Of a stretch of 64,000 bases of DNA, positions 55,256 through 63,931 are shown piece after piece. The notes beneath the pieces were generated by a model that searched no databases, was not told where the DNA came from, and saw only the letters and a program-made list of their open reading frames with translations. Each line of letters opens with the position of its first letter. Position 1 is the first letter of the stretch. Origin of the DNA: Saccharopolyspora montiporae (GTDB taxonomy: Bacteria > Actinomycetota > Actinomycetes > Mycobacteriales > Pseudonocardiaceae); NCBI RefSeq assembly GCF_015209505.1, contig NZ_JADEYC010000004.1, positions 1-64,000 on the forward strand. Direction: 5' to 3'. The position numbers and the translations under genes are program-made.

Positions 55256-56953
55256 TCAGCTCAGCCCGACGATCTCGCCGTTCTCGTCGAGATCGATGCT
55301 CTCCGCGGCCGGGTGCGAGCCCAGGCCCGGCATGGTGCGCATGTCGCCGCAGATCGGGTACACGAACCCGGCACCGACCGAGGCACGCACCTCGCGCACC
55401 GGCAGCACCCACTCGCTCGGCGCGCCCAGCAGCGCCGGATCCGAGCTCAGCGACAGGTGGGTCTTGGCGATGCACACCGGGAGCTCGCCGAACCCGTTGG
55501 CCTCGTAGTCGTCCAGCGCCCGGGCCGCGGCCGGCTGGTAGGACACCCCGGACGCCCCGTAGACCTTCGTCGCGATCGTCTCGATCTTGGTGCGCAGGTC
55601 CGCGGAGTCCGGGTACAGCTGCTGGAACGTGTTCGGCTCCTCGGCGGCCTCCACGACGGCCTCGGCGAGCTCCAGCGCCCCCTTGCCGCCCTCGCCGAAG
55701 TGCTCGCTGACCGCCACCCGCACGCCTTCTTCCTCGGCGACCTGCCGGATCGCCGCGTGCTCGCTGGGGTGATCGGTGGGGAAGGCGTTGATCGCCACGA
55801 CCGGCGAGACCCCGTGCAACCGGATGTTGTCGATCTGCTTGCGCAGGTTCGCCGCGCCGGCCAGCACGTCCGCCGGGCTCTCGGCCAGCAGTTCCGGCGG
55901 CAGCGGTTTGCCCGCCACCACCCGGTGCCGCCCGGAGTGCGCCTTCAGCGCGCGAACCGTGGCCACCAGGACCGCCGCGTCCGGTCGCAGCCCGGAATTG
56001 CGGCACTTGATGTTGAAGAACCGCTCGGCGCCCATGTCCGCGCCGAAACCGGCCTCGGTGACCAGGTATTCGCTGCCGCGCACCGCGATCCGGTCGGCCA
56101 CCACCGAGGAGTTGCCGTGCGCGATGTTGCCGAACGGGCCCGCGTGCACCAGTACCGGCGTGTTCTCCGTGGTCTGCATCAGGTTCGGCTTGATCGCCTC
56201 GCGCATGATCACCGCCATCGCCCCGGCCGCGCGCAGCTGCTCGGCGGTGACCGGCGCGCCGGACCGGCCGTAGCCGATTACGATGCGCCCGAGCCGTTCG
56301 CGCAGGTCGCGCAGCGAGTTCGACAGCGCCAGCACCGCCATCACCTCGCTGGCCGCGGTGATGTCGAAGCCGGCTTGCCGCGGGCTGCCGTCCGCGTGAC
56401 CGCCGAGCCCGCTGACGATGTTGCGCAGCTCGCGGTCATTGGTGTCCAACACCCGGCGCCACGTGATCCGGTGCGGGTCGATGTCCAGCGCGTTGCCCTT
56501 GTGCAGGTGGTTGTCCACCATCGCCGAGAGCAGGTTGTGCGCAGCGGTGACCGCGTGCATGTCCCCGGTGAGGTGCAGGTTGAGCGCCTCCATCGGCACC
56601 ACCTGGCTGTACCCGCCGCCGGCGGCCCCGCCCTTGATCCCGAAGGTCGGCCCCATCGACGGTTGGCGCACCGCCACCGCCGACCGCTTGCCCAGCCGGG
56701 ACAGCGCCTGGCCGAGCCCGACCGTGGTCGTCGTCTTGCCCTCGCCGAGCGGCGTCGGGGTGATCGCCGAGACGAGCACGTAGCGGCCCGCGGGCCGGTC
56801 GGCCAGTTCGTCGACGGCCTCCAGCCGGATCTTGGCCACATCGGTGCCGTAGGGCTCCAGCAGGCCCGGGTCCAGCCCGAGCTGCTCGGCCACCTCCGGC
56901 AGCGGGCGCAGTGGTGTCGACCGCGAGATGTCCAGGTCGGACGGGATGCTCAT
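55256..56953 (-). CDS. fhs: Formate-tetrahydrofolate ligase
   Basis: 565 aa, standard length. ATP-binding motif TPLGEGKTTTT (67-77), FGIKGGAAGGGYSQVVPME, and EAGFGADMGAERFFNIKCR are all signature blocks. It joins formate and THF using ATP to make 10-formyl-THF; in a catabolic setting it runs backward, yielding formate and ATP. The ATG overlaps the MetF stop by 4 nt (ATGA), and GGGAGGT precedes it. It is the last clear gene of the one-carbon cassette; the split glycosyltransferase gene begins 33 nt after its stop. Confidence 0.96.
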   Translation of the reverse strand: MSIPSDLDISRSTPLRPLPEVAEQLGLDPGLLEPYGTDVAKIRLEAVDELADRPAGRYVLVSAITPTPLGEGKTTTTVGLGQALSRLGKRSAVAVRQPSMGPTFGIKGGAAGGGYSQVVPMEALNLHLTGDMHAVTAAHNLLSAMVDNHLHKGNALDIDPHRITWRRVLDTNDRELRNIVSGLGGHADGSPRQAGFDITAASEVMAVLALSNSLRDLRERLGRIVIGYGRSGAPVTAEQLRAAGAMAVIMREAIKPNLMQTTENTPVLVHAGPFGNIAHGNSSVVADRIAVRGSEYLVTEAGFGADMGAERFFNIKCRNSGLRPDAAVLVATVRALKAHSGRHRVVAGKPLPPELLAESPADVLAGAANLRKQIDNIRLHGVSPVVAINAFPTDHPSEHAAIRQVAEEEGVRVAVSEHFGEGGKGALELAEAVVEAAEEPNTFQQLYPDSADLRTKIETIATKVYGASGVSYQPAAARALDDYEANGFGELPVCIAKTHLSLSSDPALLGAPSEWVLPVREVRASVGAGFVYPICGDMRTMPGLGSHPAAESIDLDENGEIVGLS

Positions 56954-57792
56954 GCCGGTACCTCCCGGAGCCGTTGCGCCAGTTCCTGGCGCCATTGCAG
57001 GGTTTTCGCGACCTCGTTGAACGTGAACAGGTGCCATCCGGCGACTCCGGACACGGGGTCGGCGAGGTGGTGCGCGAGTTCGTCGAACAGCGCTTCCGGC
57101 GTGTAGCGGGTCAGCAGCTTGGACACCACGCCGGGCTGCTTGCGCAGGAAGCGCAGCGAGTCCCCGAGCCCGATCTTCAGTGAGATCCGCAGCAGCCGGT
57201 GCATGTCCACCACTCCGGGAGCGCCGATGTGGATCGGCAGCGTCATGCCCCGCTCGCGCACCGCACGGATCCACGCGCCGGTCGCGGCCGGATCGAAGCA
57301 GATCTGCGAGACGACGTAGTCGGCGTGCCGGGCTTTGACGTCCAGTGCGCGCGCGGTCTCGACGTCCGGGATGAACGCGTGCGATTCCGGGTAGCCGGCG
57401 ATGCCGATCCGGGCCGGTCGGCGGCCGAGCTCCTCGATGGCCGACAGCAGGCCCGGCGCGTCGGCGAATTCGCCCACCGGTTCCGGCCGGTCGCCCGCGA
57501 TCACGAACACCTCGTCGATGCCGGCCGCGGCCGTGCGGTCGAGCAGCTCGGCCAGTTGCACCTGCCCGGTGATGCTGCGCGCCGCCAGGTGCGGGACGAC
57601 GTGCAGACCGAGCTCGCGCAGCCGGATGGCGACCTCGACGGTCCGGTCCGGTCCCTTCGAGGCCGAAGCCGTCACGGTGACCGTGCTGCCCGCGGGCAGT
57701 TGCGCCGCCTGCTCCACGGCGCCGCGCAGCGGGAGCACCTCGAACCTGGCCTGCAGGAGGTGCTGCCGGAGCTGCTCGGGGTTGGTGATCAT
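56950..57792 (-). CDS. metF: Methylenetetrahydrofolate reductase-type protein
   Basis: 280 aa. The barrel shows VTVTASASKGPDRTVEVAIR, HLAARSITGQVQLAELLDR, DEVFVIAGDRPEPVGEF and QICFDPAATGAWIRAVRERG, in line with MetF-like proteins, although the N-terminal catalytic Glu (usually in FEFFPP) is replaced here by VLPLRG, so the enzyme is divergent. It probably oxidises 5-methyl-THF to 5,10-methylene-THF, the direction needed after a THF-dependent demethylase. Coupled by ATGA overlap to fhs; 161 nt separate it from the DmdA-like gene. Direction of reaction is inference from context. Confidence 0.85.
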   Translation of the reverse strand: MITNPEQLRQHLLQARFEVLPLRGAVEQAAQLPAGSTVTVTASASKGPDRTVEVAIRLRELGLHVVPHLAARSITGQVQLAELLDRTAAAGIDEVFVIAGDRPEPVGEFADAPGLLSAIEELGRRPARIGIAGYPESHAFIPDVETARALDVKARHADYVVSQICFDPAATGAWIRAVRERGMTLPIHIGAPGVVDMHRLLRISLKIGLGDSLRFLRKQPGVVSKLLTRYTPEALFDELAHHLADPVSGVAGWHLFTFNEVAKTLQWRQELAQRLREVPA

Positions 57793-57953
57793 GCGCCCAT
57801 CACCGCTCTTTCCGCTGTTGCCGCCGTCCGGCGGCGGTGTCGGTTCCGCGTATCGCGCCCGGTCCGGGCACTGCGGTCGGCGGGCACCCGCGGGTGCGTG
57901 GGGCGCGGGTGCCCGCGCCGCGGCGGTGCTGCCGCGGCCGTCCATCGGTCCCG

Positions 57954-59144
57954 TCACGCCCGCACGAGGCGCTTCGGGATGTCCTTGCTCGGGTCCAGGA
58001 ACGGCTTCTCCGCCACGACCGCTTCCTGCGGGCCGTGCTGGGTGTGCACCACCAGTTCGGTACCCAGCTCGTGGTAGGCGATCGGCACCATGGCGTAACC
58101 GATGTTGCGCTCCAGCCGCGGCGACCAGCACGCGGAGGTGATCTCGCCGATGCGCAGCCCGTGCGGGTCGTGCACGTCGAACGGGTCGATCATCCGGCCG
58201 TCGTTGAACGAGCCCACGCTCGGCCCGCCGATCTCCACCCCGACCAGCTTGCGGGTGATGCCCTCGGACTTGATCCGCTGCAGCGCCGCCTTGCCCAGGA
58301 AGTCCGATTCCTGCGCGAGGTCGACCATCCAGGTCTTCTCGAACCCGTACCCGGCTTCGAAAGGATTGGTGTCGTGGGTGATGTCGCAGCCCCAGGACAG
58401 GATCCCGGCTTCGATGCGCCGGATGTGGCACGGGCCGATCACCCGCATCCCGTGCGGTTCGCCGGCCTGCCAGATCCGGTCCCACAGCGCGACGCCGTCC
58501 CTGCTGGCGTTGTGCAGGTAGATCTCGTAGCCCAGCTCGGCGGTGTAACCGGTGCGCGAGACGACCACCTGCATGCCGTCCAGCTCGCGGTCGACCGCGT
58601 AGTAGTACGGGACGTCCAGGATGGACTCGCCGAACAGGTCGACCATCACGTCGCGGGATTTCGGGCCCTGCACCTGGACCGGACCCACATCGGGCTCGCG
58701 GATCTGCACATCCATGCCGAGGCCGTGCGCCAGGCCCTTCGCCCACAGCAGCACGTCGCTGTCGGCCAGCGAGAGCCAGAAGTGGTTCTCGCCCAGCCGC
58801 AGCAGGACCGGATCGTTGATGATCCCGCCGTCCTCGTTCGTGATGAACACGTACTTGCACTGCCCGACCTTGCACTTGGTGAGATCGCGGGGCACGAGCA
58901 TGTTGGTGAACTCGAACGCGTCGGGACCGGTGATCTCCACCTGCCGCTCCACGCCGACGTCCCACAGCGTCACGCCCTCCAGCAGGGCCCAGTACTCGCC
59001 GATCGGGTCGCCGTAGTGCCGGGGGTGGTAGGTGTGGTTGTATACGCTGTAGAGGCCGACTCCGTGCCTGCGCGACGCGTAGAAGAACGGCGACTTGCGC
59101 AGCCGGGAGTAGAGCAGGATTCCGGGGTTCGGGTTGATGCTCAT
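57954..59144 (-). CDS. GcvT-family, DmdA-like tetrahydrofolate-dependent demethylase
   Basis: 396 aa. The fold is that of aminomethyltransferase, but motifs follow DMSP demethylase DmdA more than GcvT: SRLRKSPFFYAS, YSVYNHTYHPRHYGDP, WDVGVERQVEITGPDA, FWLSLADSDVLLWAKGLAHG, VQVQGPKSRDVMVDLFG, and RIEAGILSWGCDITHDTNPF. DmdA moves a methyl group to THF, giving 5-methyl-THF. MetF right downstream suits that product. ATG 59144 follows GAGGAG. The gene lies 95 nt after dimethylglycine oxidase, so the methyl donor may be DMSP, glycine betaine or a related compound. Substrate not proven. Confidence 0.83.
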   Translation of the reverse strand: MSINPNPGILLYSRLRKSPFFYASRRHGVGLYSVYNHTYHPRHYGDPIGEYWALLEGVTLWDVGVERQVEITGPDAFEFTNMLVPRDLTKCKVGQCKYVFITNEDGGIINDPVLLRLGENHFWLSLADSDVLLWAKGLAHGLGMDVQIREPDVGPVQVQGPKSRDVMVDLFGESILDVPYYYAVDRELDGMQVVVSRTGYTAELGYEIYLHNASRDGVALWDRIWQAGEPHGMRVIGPCHIRRIEAGILSWGCDITHDTNPFEAGYGFEKTWMVDLAQESDFLGKAALQRIKSEGITRKLVGVEIGGPSVGSFNDGRMIDPFDVHDPHGLRIGEITSACWSPRLERNIGYAMVPIAYHELGTELVVHTQHGPQEAVVAEKPFLDPSKDIPKRLVRA

Positions 59145-59239
59145 CTGGACTCCTCGTCGGGTGCGAAGGGTGTGCTGGGTCGGCGGGCGAGGCCGGGTGC
59201 CTCGCCGCGGGGGCGGTCGGAGTGGTCGGTGGTGCTGGA

Positions 59240-61714
59240 TCAGCAGCGCATCCGGTGCATGTCCGGGTCGAAGACGGGGTCTGCGACCACGGTCGCCGGA
59301 TGTCGCCGGTCGAAGTAGGACACCTGCAGGGCGGTGCCCGGTCCGGACAGTTCCGCGGGCAGCCACGCGTACGCGAGGCTCGCTCCGACGCTGTGCCCGT
59401 AGCCGGTGCTCGTGGTGAAGCCGACCGCATCGGCCCGCTCCGCGGTGAACACCGGTTCGGACCCCATCAGCACTGCGCCGTCGTCGACGGTCAGACAGCA
59501 CAGCTTGCGCTGCGGTGGCCGCTCGCGGCGCCGCAGCAGCGCATCGCGCCCCAGGAAGTCGCCCTTGTCGGTCTTGACGGCGAAGGCCAGGCCGGCTTCG
59601 TCCGGATCGTGCCGGCTCCACATGTCGGTGCCCCAGGCCCGGTAGCCCTTCTCCAGCCGCAGGTTGTTGAACGCGGCCCGCCCGGCGGGCACGATCCCGT
59701 GCTCGGCGCCCGCCGCGGCCAGCAGGTCCCACAGCCGCAAGCCGAATTCCGCCGAGGCGTAGAGTTCCCAGCCCAATTCGCCCACATAGGACAGTCGCAG
59801 CGCGGTTACCGGGACCTCGCCCACGTGCAACCGCTTCGTGCGGAAGAACCGGAACCCGTCGTGCGAGATGTCGTCATCGGTGAGCTCGCCGAGCACGTCC
59901 CGGGCGCGCGGCCCCCACAGGCCCACGCAGCACGTCCCGCCGGTGATGTCCCGGACCGCGGTGCCGGGTTCGGCGTGCTCGCGCAGCCAGGCGATGTCCC
60001 GCGGTCCGTTGCAGCCGACCTGGAACAGGTCGCGCTCCAGCCGGGCGACGGTGATGTCCGCGCGCACGCCCGCGGTGTCGTCGAGCATGAGCGTGTACGT
60101 CACATAACCGGGCTTGCGGTCGAGGTTTCCGGTGGTCAGCCGCTGCAGAAGGTCCAGCGCGCCGGGTCCGGACACCTCCGCGCGGGGCAGCGAGGTCATG
60201 TCGTACATGGCGGCGCGCTCTCGGGTGGCGTGGTGCTCGGCGACGGCGATCGGTGACCAGTAGCGCGCCGCCCACGGCCCGGGTGCGGCGTGCTCGTGGT
60301 CGCCGAGCATCCCGCTGTTGGCGGTGTACCAGTGCGGGCGTTCCCACCCGGACGCCTCCAGGAAGAATGCGCCGAGTTCCTGCTCGCGCGGGTAGAACGG
60401 GCTGGTGCGCAGCGGGCGCGGGTGCTCGGGCGGTTGCTGCGGGTGCAGCACGTCGTAGACCTCGCGGAAGCTCTGCGAGCCGCGCTCGGTCACGTAGGCG
60501 GGGCTGTGCGCGAACGGGTCGAACCGGCGCACGTCCGCGGCGCGCAGATCGGTACCCGGGTGGCCGCGGACCAGCCACTCCGCCAGTGCGCGGCCCACCC
60601 CGGCCGAGTGGGTGATCCACACCGACTCGCCGAGCCAGAAGTTGTCGACCTCCGCGGAGGGGCCGAGCACCGGCATCCCGTCCGCGGTGAACAGGAACAG
60701 GCCGTTCATGCCCTCGGCGATCTCGGCGTCGGCCAGCACCGGGAGCAGTTCGCGGGCGTCCTTCCACGGCACGTCGAAGTCCGCCGGGGTGAACTCGTGC
60801 ACCGAGGCCATGCCCGCCCAGCCGCCGCCGGAGGACGGAGCTTCGGCCCCGTCGCCGGGTGCGGCGGTGGGCGCGAGGTCGGCGCTGCGCACCGGGATCG
60901 CGCGGTGCTGGTAGGACCCGATGCCGTACCGGTCGTGGGCCTGCCGGAAGTACATCGAGCTGTCCTGGTGGCGCAGGATCGGCTGGGAGACCTCGTCGGT
61001 CCCGGTCAGCCCGGGAACGTGGCCGGTGACCGCGTACTGGTGGGCCAGCGGCTGGACCGGTACGGACACCCCGGCCAGTCGGCCGATGCGCGGTCCCCAG
61101 ATCCCGGCGCAGCACAGTACGGTCTGCACCGCGATGTCCCCGCGGTCGGTGTGCACCGCGCGAATCCGCCCGTCCTGCACGTCGAATCCCGTCACGGCCG
61201 TGCGTTCCAGGAAACGCACGCCCCGACGACGCGCGTCGCGGGCCATGGCTTCCCCGGCGCGGACCGGTTTGGCGATGCCGTCGGTGGGCACGTGCAGTCC
61301 GCCGAAGATGCGGTCCGGATCGATCTGCGGGATCCGGTCGCGCACCTGGCCGGGGTCGAGCAGTTCGCCGTCCACGCCCCAGGCGGCGGTCAGGCCGAGC
61401 TTGCGGTGCAGGTCGTCCCAGCGCTGCTGGGTCGCGGCGACCTCGATCCCGCCGACCTGGTGGAAGCAGGGCTGCCCGTCGAGTTCGAGCTCGCCGAAGG
61501 TGCGCACCGTGTCCTGGGCGAGCTCGGTGAGCAGCTGGGACCCGTTGGTCTGGAAGACGAGTCCGGGGGCGTGCGCGGTGGAGCCGCCGGTGGCGAACAG
61601 CGGGCCCTGCTCGACGACGACCACGTCGGTCGTCCCGAGGCGCGCGAGGTGGTAGGCGGTGCTGCAGCCGACGATGCCGGCACCGATGACGAGGACCTGG
61701 GTGCTTGTTTCCAT
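59240..61714 (-). CDS. dmg: Dimethylglycine oxidase
   Basis: 824 aa, near the 830 aa of the Arthrobacter globiformis enzyme. N-terminal FAD domain: VIGAGIVGCSTAYHLARLG; GSTAHAPGLVFQTN includes His48, at the place used for covalent flavin in this family. Middle domain (~residues 400-450) HSPAYVTERGSQSF and YDVLHPQQPPEHPRPLRTSP; C-terminal GcvT-like folate domain with MYDMTSLPRAEVSGPGALDL and RLSYVGELGWELYASAEFG. It oxidises dimethylglycine to sarcosine, passing the methyl group to THF as 5,10-methylene-THF. ATG at 61714. It heads the dmg-demethylase-metF-fhs run. Confidence 0.94.
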   Translation of the reverse strand: METSTQVLVIGAGIVGCSTAYHLARLGTTDVVVVEQGPLFATGGSTAHAPGLVFQTNGSQLLTELAQDTVRTFGELELDGQPCFHQVGGIEVAATQQRWDDLHRKLGLTAAWGVDGELLDPGQVRDRIPQIDPDRIFGGLHVPTDGIAKPVRAGEAMARDARRRGVRFLERTAVTGFDVQDGRIRAVHTDRGDIAVQTVLCCAGIWGPRIGRLAGVSVPVQPLAHQYAVTGHVPGLTGTDEVSQPILRHQDSSMYFRQAHDRYGIGSYQHRAIPVRSADLAPTAAPGDGAEAPSSGGGWAGMASVHEFTPADFDVPWKDARELLPVLADAEIAEGMNGLFLFTADGMPVLGPSAEVDNFWLGESVWITHSAGVGRALAEWLVRGHPGTDLRAADVRRFDPFAHSPAYVTERGSQSFREVYDVLHPQQPPEHPRPLRTSPFYPREQELGAFFLEASGWERPHWYTANSGMLGDHEHAAPGPWAARYWSPIAVAEHHATRERAAMYDMTSLPRAEVSGPGALDLLQRLTTGNLDRKPGYVTYTLMLDDTAGVRADITVARLERDLFQVGCNGPRDIAWLREHAEPGTAVRDITGGTCCVGLWGPRARDVLGELTDDDISHDGFRFFRTKRLHVGEVPVTALRLSYVGELGWELYASAEFGLRLWDLLAAAGAEHGIVPAGRAAFNNLRLEKGYRAWGTDMWSRHDPDEAGLAFAVKTDKGDFLGRDALLRRRERPPQRKLCCLTVDDGAVLMGSEPVFTAERADAVGFTTSTGYGHSVGASLAYAWLPAELSGPGTALQVSYFDRRHPATVVADPVFDPDMHRMRC

Positions 61715-61724
61715 AGCCGCCGCC

Positions 61725-61762
61725 TGTTGCGTCTACGACAACTAGATTCGATATACGCAACA
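61725..61762. promoter_or_regulatory. Inverted repeat before dimethylglycine oxidase
   Basis: TGTTGCGT (61725-61732) and ACGCAACA (61755-61762) are perfect 8-bp arms, 30 bp centre to centre. The proximal arm lies ~11 bp before the ATG. A very similar layout occurs before the ferredoxin reductase gene (63932-63967). Probable binding site for a shared regulator. Confidence 0.6.
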
Positions 61763-61898
61763 GTGCGCTCCGGGCATCCGGTGCGTCAAGGACACGGCAG
61801 GGTCAATTTCGCCGCGGCTGATCGCGGGTTCGGGGACTCGGATCCGTTGCCGGGTACCGGGATTCGGCCCGGGAGGAGCGTCGGCCGGATATCGCCGG

Positions 61899-61960
61899 GC
61901 GCCGGCGGGATCCGCGGGCGGCCGGGGAGCGCCGGGTGCGCCGGCGGGATCCGCGGGCGG
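61899..61960. repeat. 23-bp direct repeat pair
   Basis: GCGCCGGCGGGATCCGCGGG plus CGG is repeated exactly at 61899-61921 and 61938-61960, 39 bp apart, next to the end of the GntR gene. It may form alternative hairpins at the 3' end of the regulator mRNA. Role unknown. Confidence 0.7.
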
Positions 61961-61961
61961 G

Positions 61962-62618
61962 TCAGATCACCCGGCGGATCGCCTGCTCGAAGTGGTCCAC
62001 GTGGCGCACCGCCACCTCGTCGGCCCGGTCGGCTTCGCCGTCGACGACGGCTCCGATCAGCGCGGCGTGCTCGGCGACGTGCTCGCTGAGGTCGGGCAGC
62101 TGGTCGGCGAACAGGTACCAGATGCGCAGCGCCAGGTTGTAGTAGTGGTTGAGCGTGGTCTCCAGGTACCGGTTGTGCGTGCCGCGGTAGATCGCGCGGT
62201 GCACCCGGGTGTCGAGGTCCATCACCGTCGGCGGGTCGTCGGACAGGCCCTCGGCCTCGGCGCGCAGCGCATCCAGGTCCGTGCGCTCCTCCGCGGTGGC
62301 GCGCTCGGCGGCGCGCCGGGCGGCATGGCCTTCCAGCCTGCGTCGGACGTCGGCGATCAGCGCGTGGTCGGTGATGTTGACCTCGGTGACGAAGGTGCCC
62401 CGCCGCGGGTAGATCGCCACCAGCGCCTCGGCCTCCAGCCGCTTCACGGCCTCGCGGAACGGGGTTCGGCCGATGCCGAGCTCGGTGGTCAGCGGTTCCT
62501 CCTGCACCGGCTGGCCGGGCGGGAGCTGCAGCGTCACCACGAGATCGCGCAGCGTCAGGTAGGCGATGTCCGCCTGGGACCGGTTCTCGCCCGGCCGTGA
62601 ATTCACTGCTGGTGACAC
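61962..62618 (-). CDS. GntR-family regulator with FCD domain
   Basis: 218 aa. N-terminal winged helix: LTLRDLVVTLQLPPGQPVQE and ELGIGRTPFREAVKRLEAE. C-terminal FCD domain with DVRRRLEGHAARRAAERA, then DLDTRVHRAIYRGTHNRYLE, including the Asp/His metal-site pattern. GTG 62618 is chosen since a TACGGT -10 (62630-62625) lies 6 nt upstream, giving a leaderless transcript; GTG 62606 is an alternative. A palindrome at 62640-62651 overlaps its promoter. It is in line to control the dmg cassette and the ferredoxin reductase. Confidence 0.9.
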   Translation of the reverse strand: MSPAVNSRPGENRSQADIAYLTLRDLVVTLQLPPGQPVQEEPLTTELGIGRTPFREAVKRLEAEALVAIYPRRGTFVTEVNITDHALIADVRRRLEGHAARRAAERATAEERTDLDALRAEAEGLSDDPPTVMDLDTRVHRAIYRGTHNRYLETTLNHYYNLALRIWYLFADQLPDLSEHVAEHAALIGAVVDGEADRADEVAVRHVDHFEQAIRRVI

Positions 62619-62639
62619 GAGCGCACCGTACCGCACGGA

Positions 62640-62651
62640 CTGGTATACCAG
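62640..62651. promoter_or_regulatory. Probable GntR/FCD operator
   Basis: CTGGTATACCAG is a perfect 12-bp palindrome with the TGGT-N2-ACCA core typical of FCD-type GntR sites. It lies 22-33 bp before the regulator start and covers the spacer and -35 area of its promoter, so autorepression is likely. Confidence 0.72.
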
Positions 62652-62695
62652 CACTGGCGGACGCCGATGCCCTTGCCGCGCGGCGGGTTTCGCGG

Positions 62696-63898
62696 TCAGC
62701 CGGTTGCGGCCGGCTCGGTGCTGAGCGCGGAGACCAGGCGCCTGCGGTGCGCGGCGAACTGCTTGGGGCTGTTCATCGCGAACACCGCCACCTGGCGCCC
62801 GGACCGCTCGTAGTACGCCACGAACCTGCGGGCCCGGGTGGAACCGTCCACGATCCGCACCCGGTCCTTCGGGCCCGCGTACCCGGCGAACTGCAGCGTG
62901 CAGCCGAACTGCCGGGACCAGAAGTGCGGCATGCCCGGGTAGTCGTGCGCGCGGTGGCCGGTCAGCAGGTTGCGCACCGCGACCGGGGGCTGGTTCATCG
63001 CCGTGCTCCAGTGGTCGCTGCGCACGGTGTGCCCGCGGGGCGGCTGCGCGCCGTGCACCGGGCGGTAGCGGGCGATGTCGCCCACCGCCACGACGTTCGG
63101 CAGCCCGGTGCGGCAGCCGGAATCGGTCAGCACGCCGTCGCGCAGCTTCAGCCCCGAGCCGCGCAACCAATCGGTGGCCGGGGTCGACCCCGCCGCGACC
63201 ACGACCGCATCGGCGGGAAGCACCCGGCCGTCGGCCAGCTCCACGCCGGTCACCCGGTCCCCGGACAGCACCCGGGTGGCGGGCGTTCCGCAGCGCACGC
63301 GGACGCCGAAGTCCTCGTGCATGGCCAGGCACAACCCGGCGAGCTCGACCCCGAGCGTGCGGGACAGCGGGACGTGCTGAGTGTCGACCAGCGTCACGCG
63401 CGCGCCGAGGAGCCGGCAGGTGGCGGCGATCTCGGTGCCGAGCACACCGCCGCCGACCACCACGACCCGCGCATCCGCCCCGACTTCGGCGCGCAGGGCG
63501 GCCGCGTCGTCCAGGGTGCGCAGCGAGTGCGCGCCGGGCGCGCCGGCCGCCCCGGGCAGCGCGACGTCCCGCGCTCCGGTGGCCAGCACGACGCCGTCCG
63601 CGCGCACCTCCCGGCCTCCGGTCAGGCCCACCGCGCCGCGGCGGGGGTCCAGCCGCACCGCGGTCTCGCCGAGGAGCCAGTCCGCCTGCAGGTCGGCCTC
63701 CTCCTGCTCGCTGGCCAGGAACAGGTCCTCGGGTGCCACGCGTCCGGCGAGGAATTCCTTGGACAGCGGAGGTCGGTCGTAGGGGCGGTGCCGCTCCTGG
63801 CCGATGATGACCAGCCTTCCGGCGAACCCCTGCTCGCGCAGCTCCTGCGCCGCTCGCCAGCCCGCAACCGAGGAGCCGACGACGGCGACGGTGTTCAC
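62696..63898 (-). CDS. Ferredoxin reductase-like FAD-dependent pyridine nucleotide oxidoreductase
   Basis: 400 aa. FAD motif VAVVGSSVAGWRAAQELR; NAD motif VVVVGGGVLGTEIAATCRLL; the conserved VVAVGDIARY segment; C-terminal reductase domain. This is the rubredoxin/ferredoxin reductase type that feeds Rieske oxygenases or P450s. No ferredoxin or oxygenase gene is visible in the remaining 100 bp, so the partner would lie beyond the right edge. GTG start with AAGGACG upstream. Its upstream inverted repeat resembles the one before dimethylglycine oxidase, which links it to methylamine/betaine metabolism. Confidence 0.9.
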   Translation of the reverse strand: MNTVAVVGSSVAGWRAAQELREQGFAGRLVIIGQERHRPYDRPPLSKEFLAGRVAPEDLFLASEQEEADLQADWLLGETAVRLDPRRGAVGLTGGREVRADGVVLATGARDVALPGAAGAPGAHSLRTLDDAAALRAEVGADARVVVVGGGVLGTEIAATCRLLGARVTLVDTQHVPLSRTLGVELAGLCLAMHEDFGVRVRCGTPATRVLSGDRVTGVELADGRVLPADAVVVAAGSTPATDWLRGSGLKLRDGVLTDSGCRTGLPNVVAVGDIARYRPVHGAQPPRGHTVRSDHWSTAMNQPPVAVRNLLTGHRAHDYPGMPHFWSRQFGCTLQFAGYAGPKDRVRIVDGSTRARRFVAYYERSGRQVAVFAMNSPKQFAAHRRRLVSALSTEPAATG

Positions 63899-63931
63899 GT
63901 GTCGTCCTTGGACGCGAACAATGCGACCTCC

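Noticed and set aside
61899-61960. Mobile-element target duplication
   Set aside because: The 23-bp repeat pair has no element or terminal inverted repeats between the copies; only 16 bp separate them.
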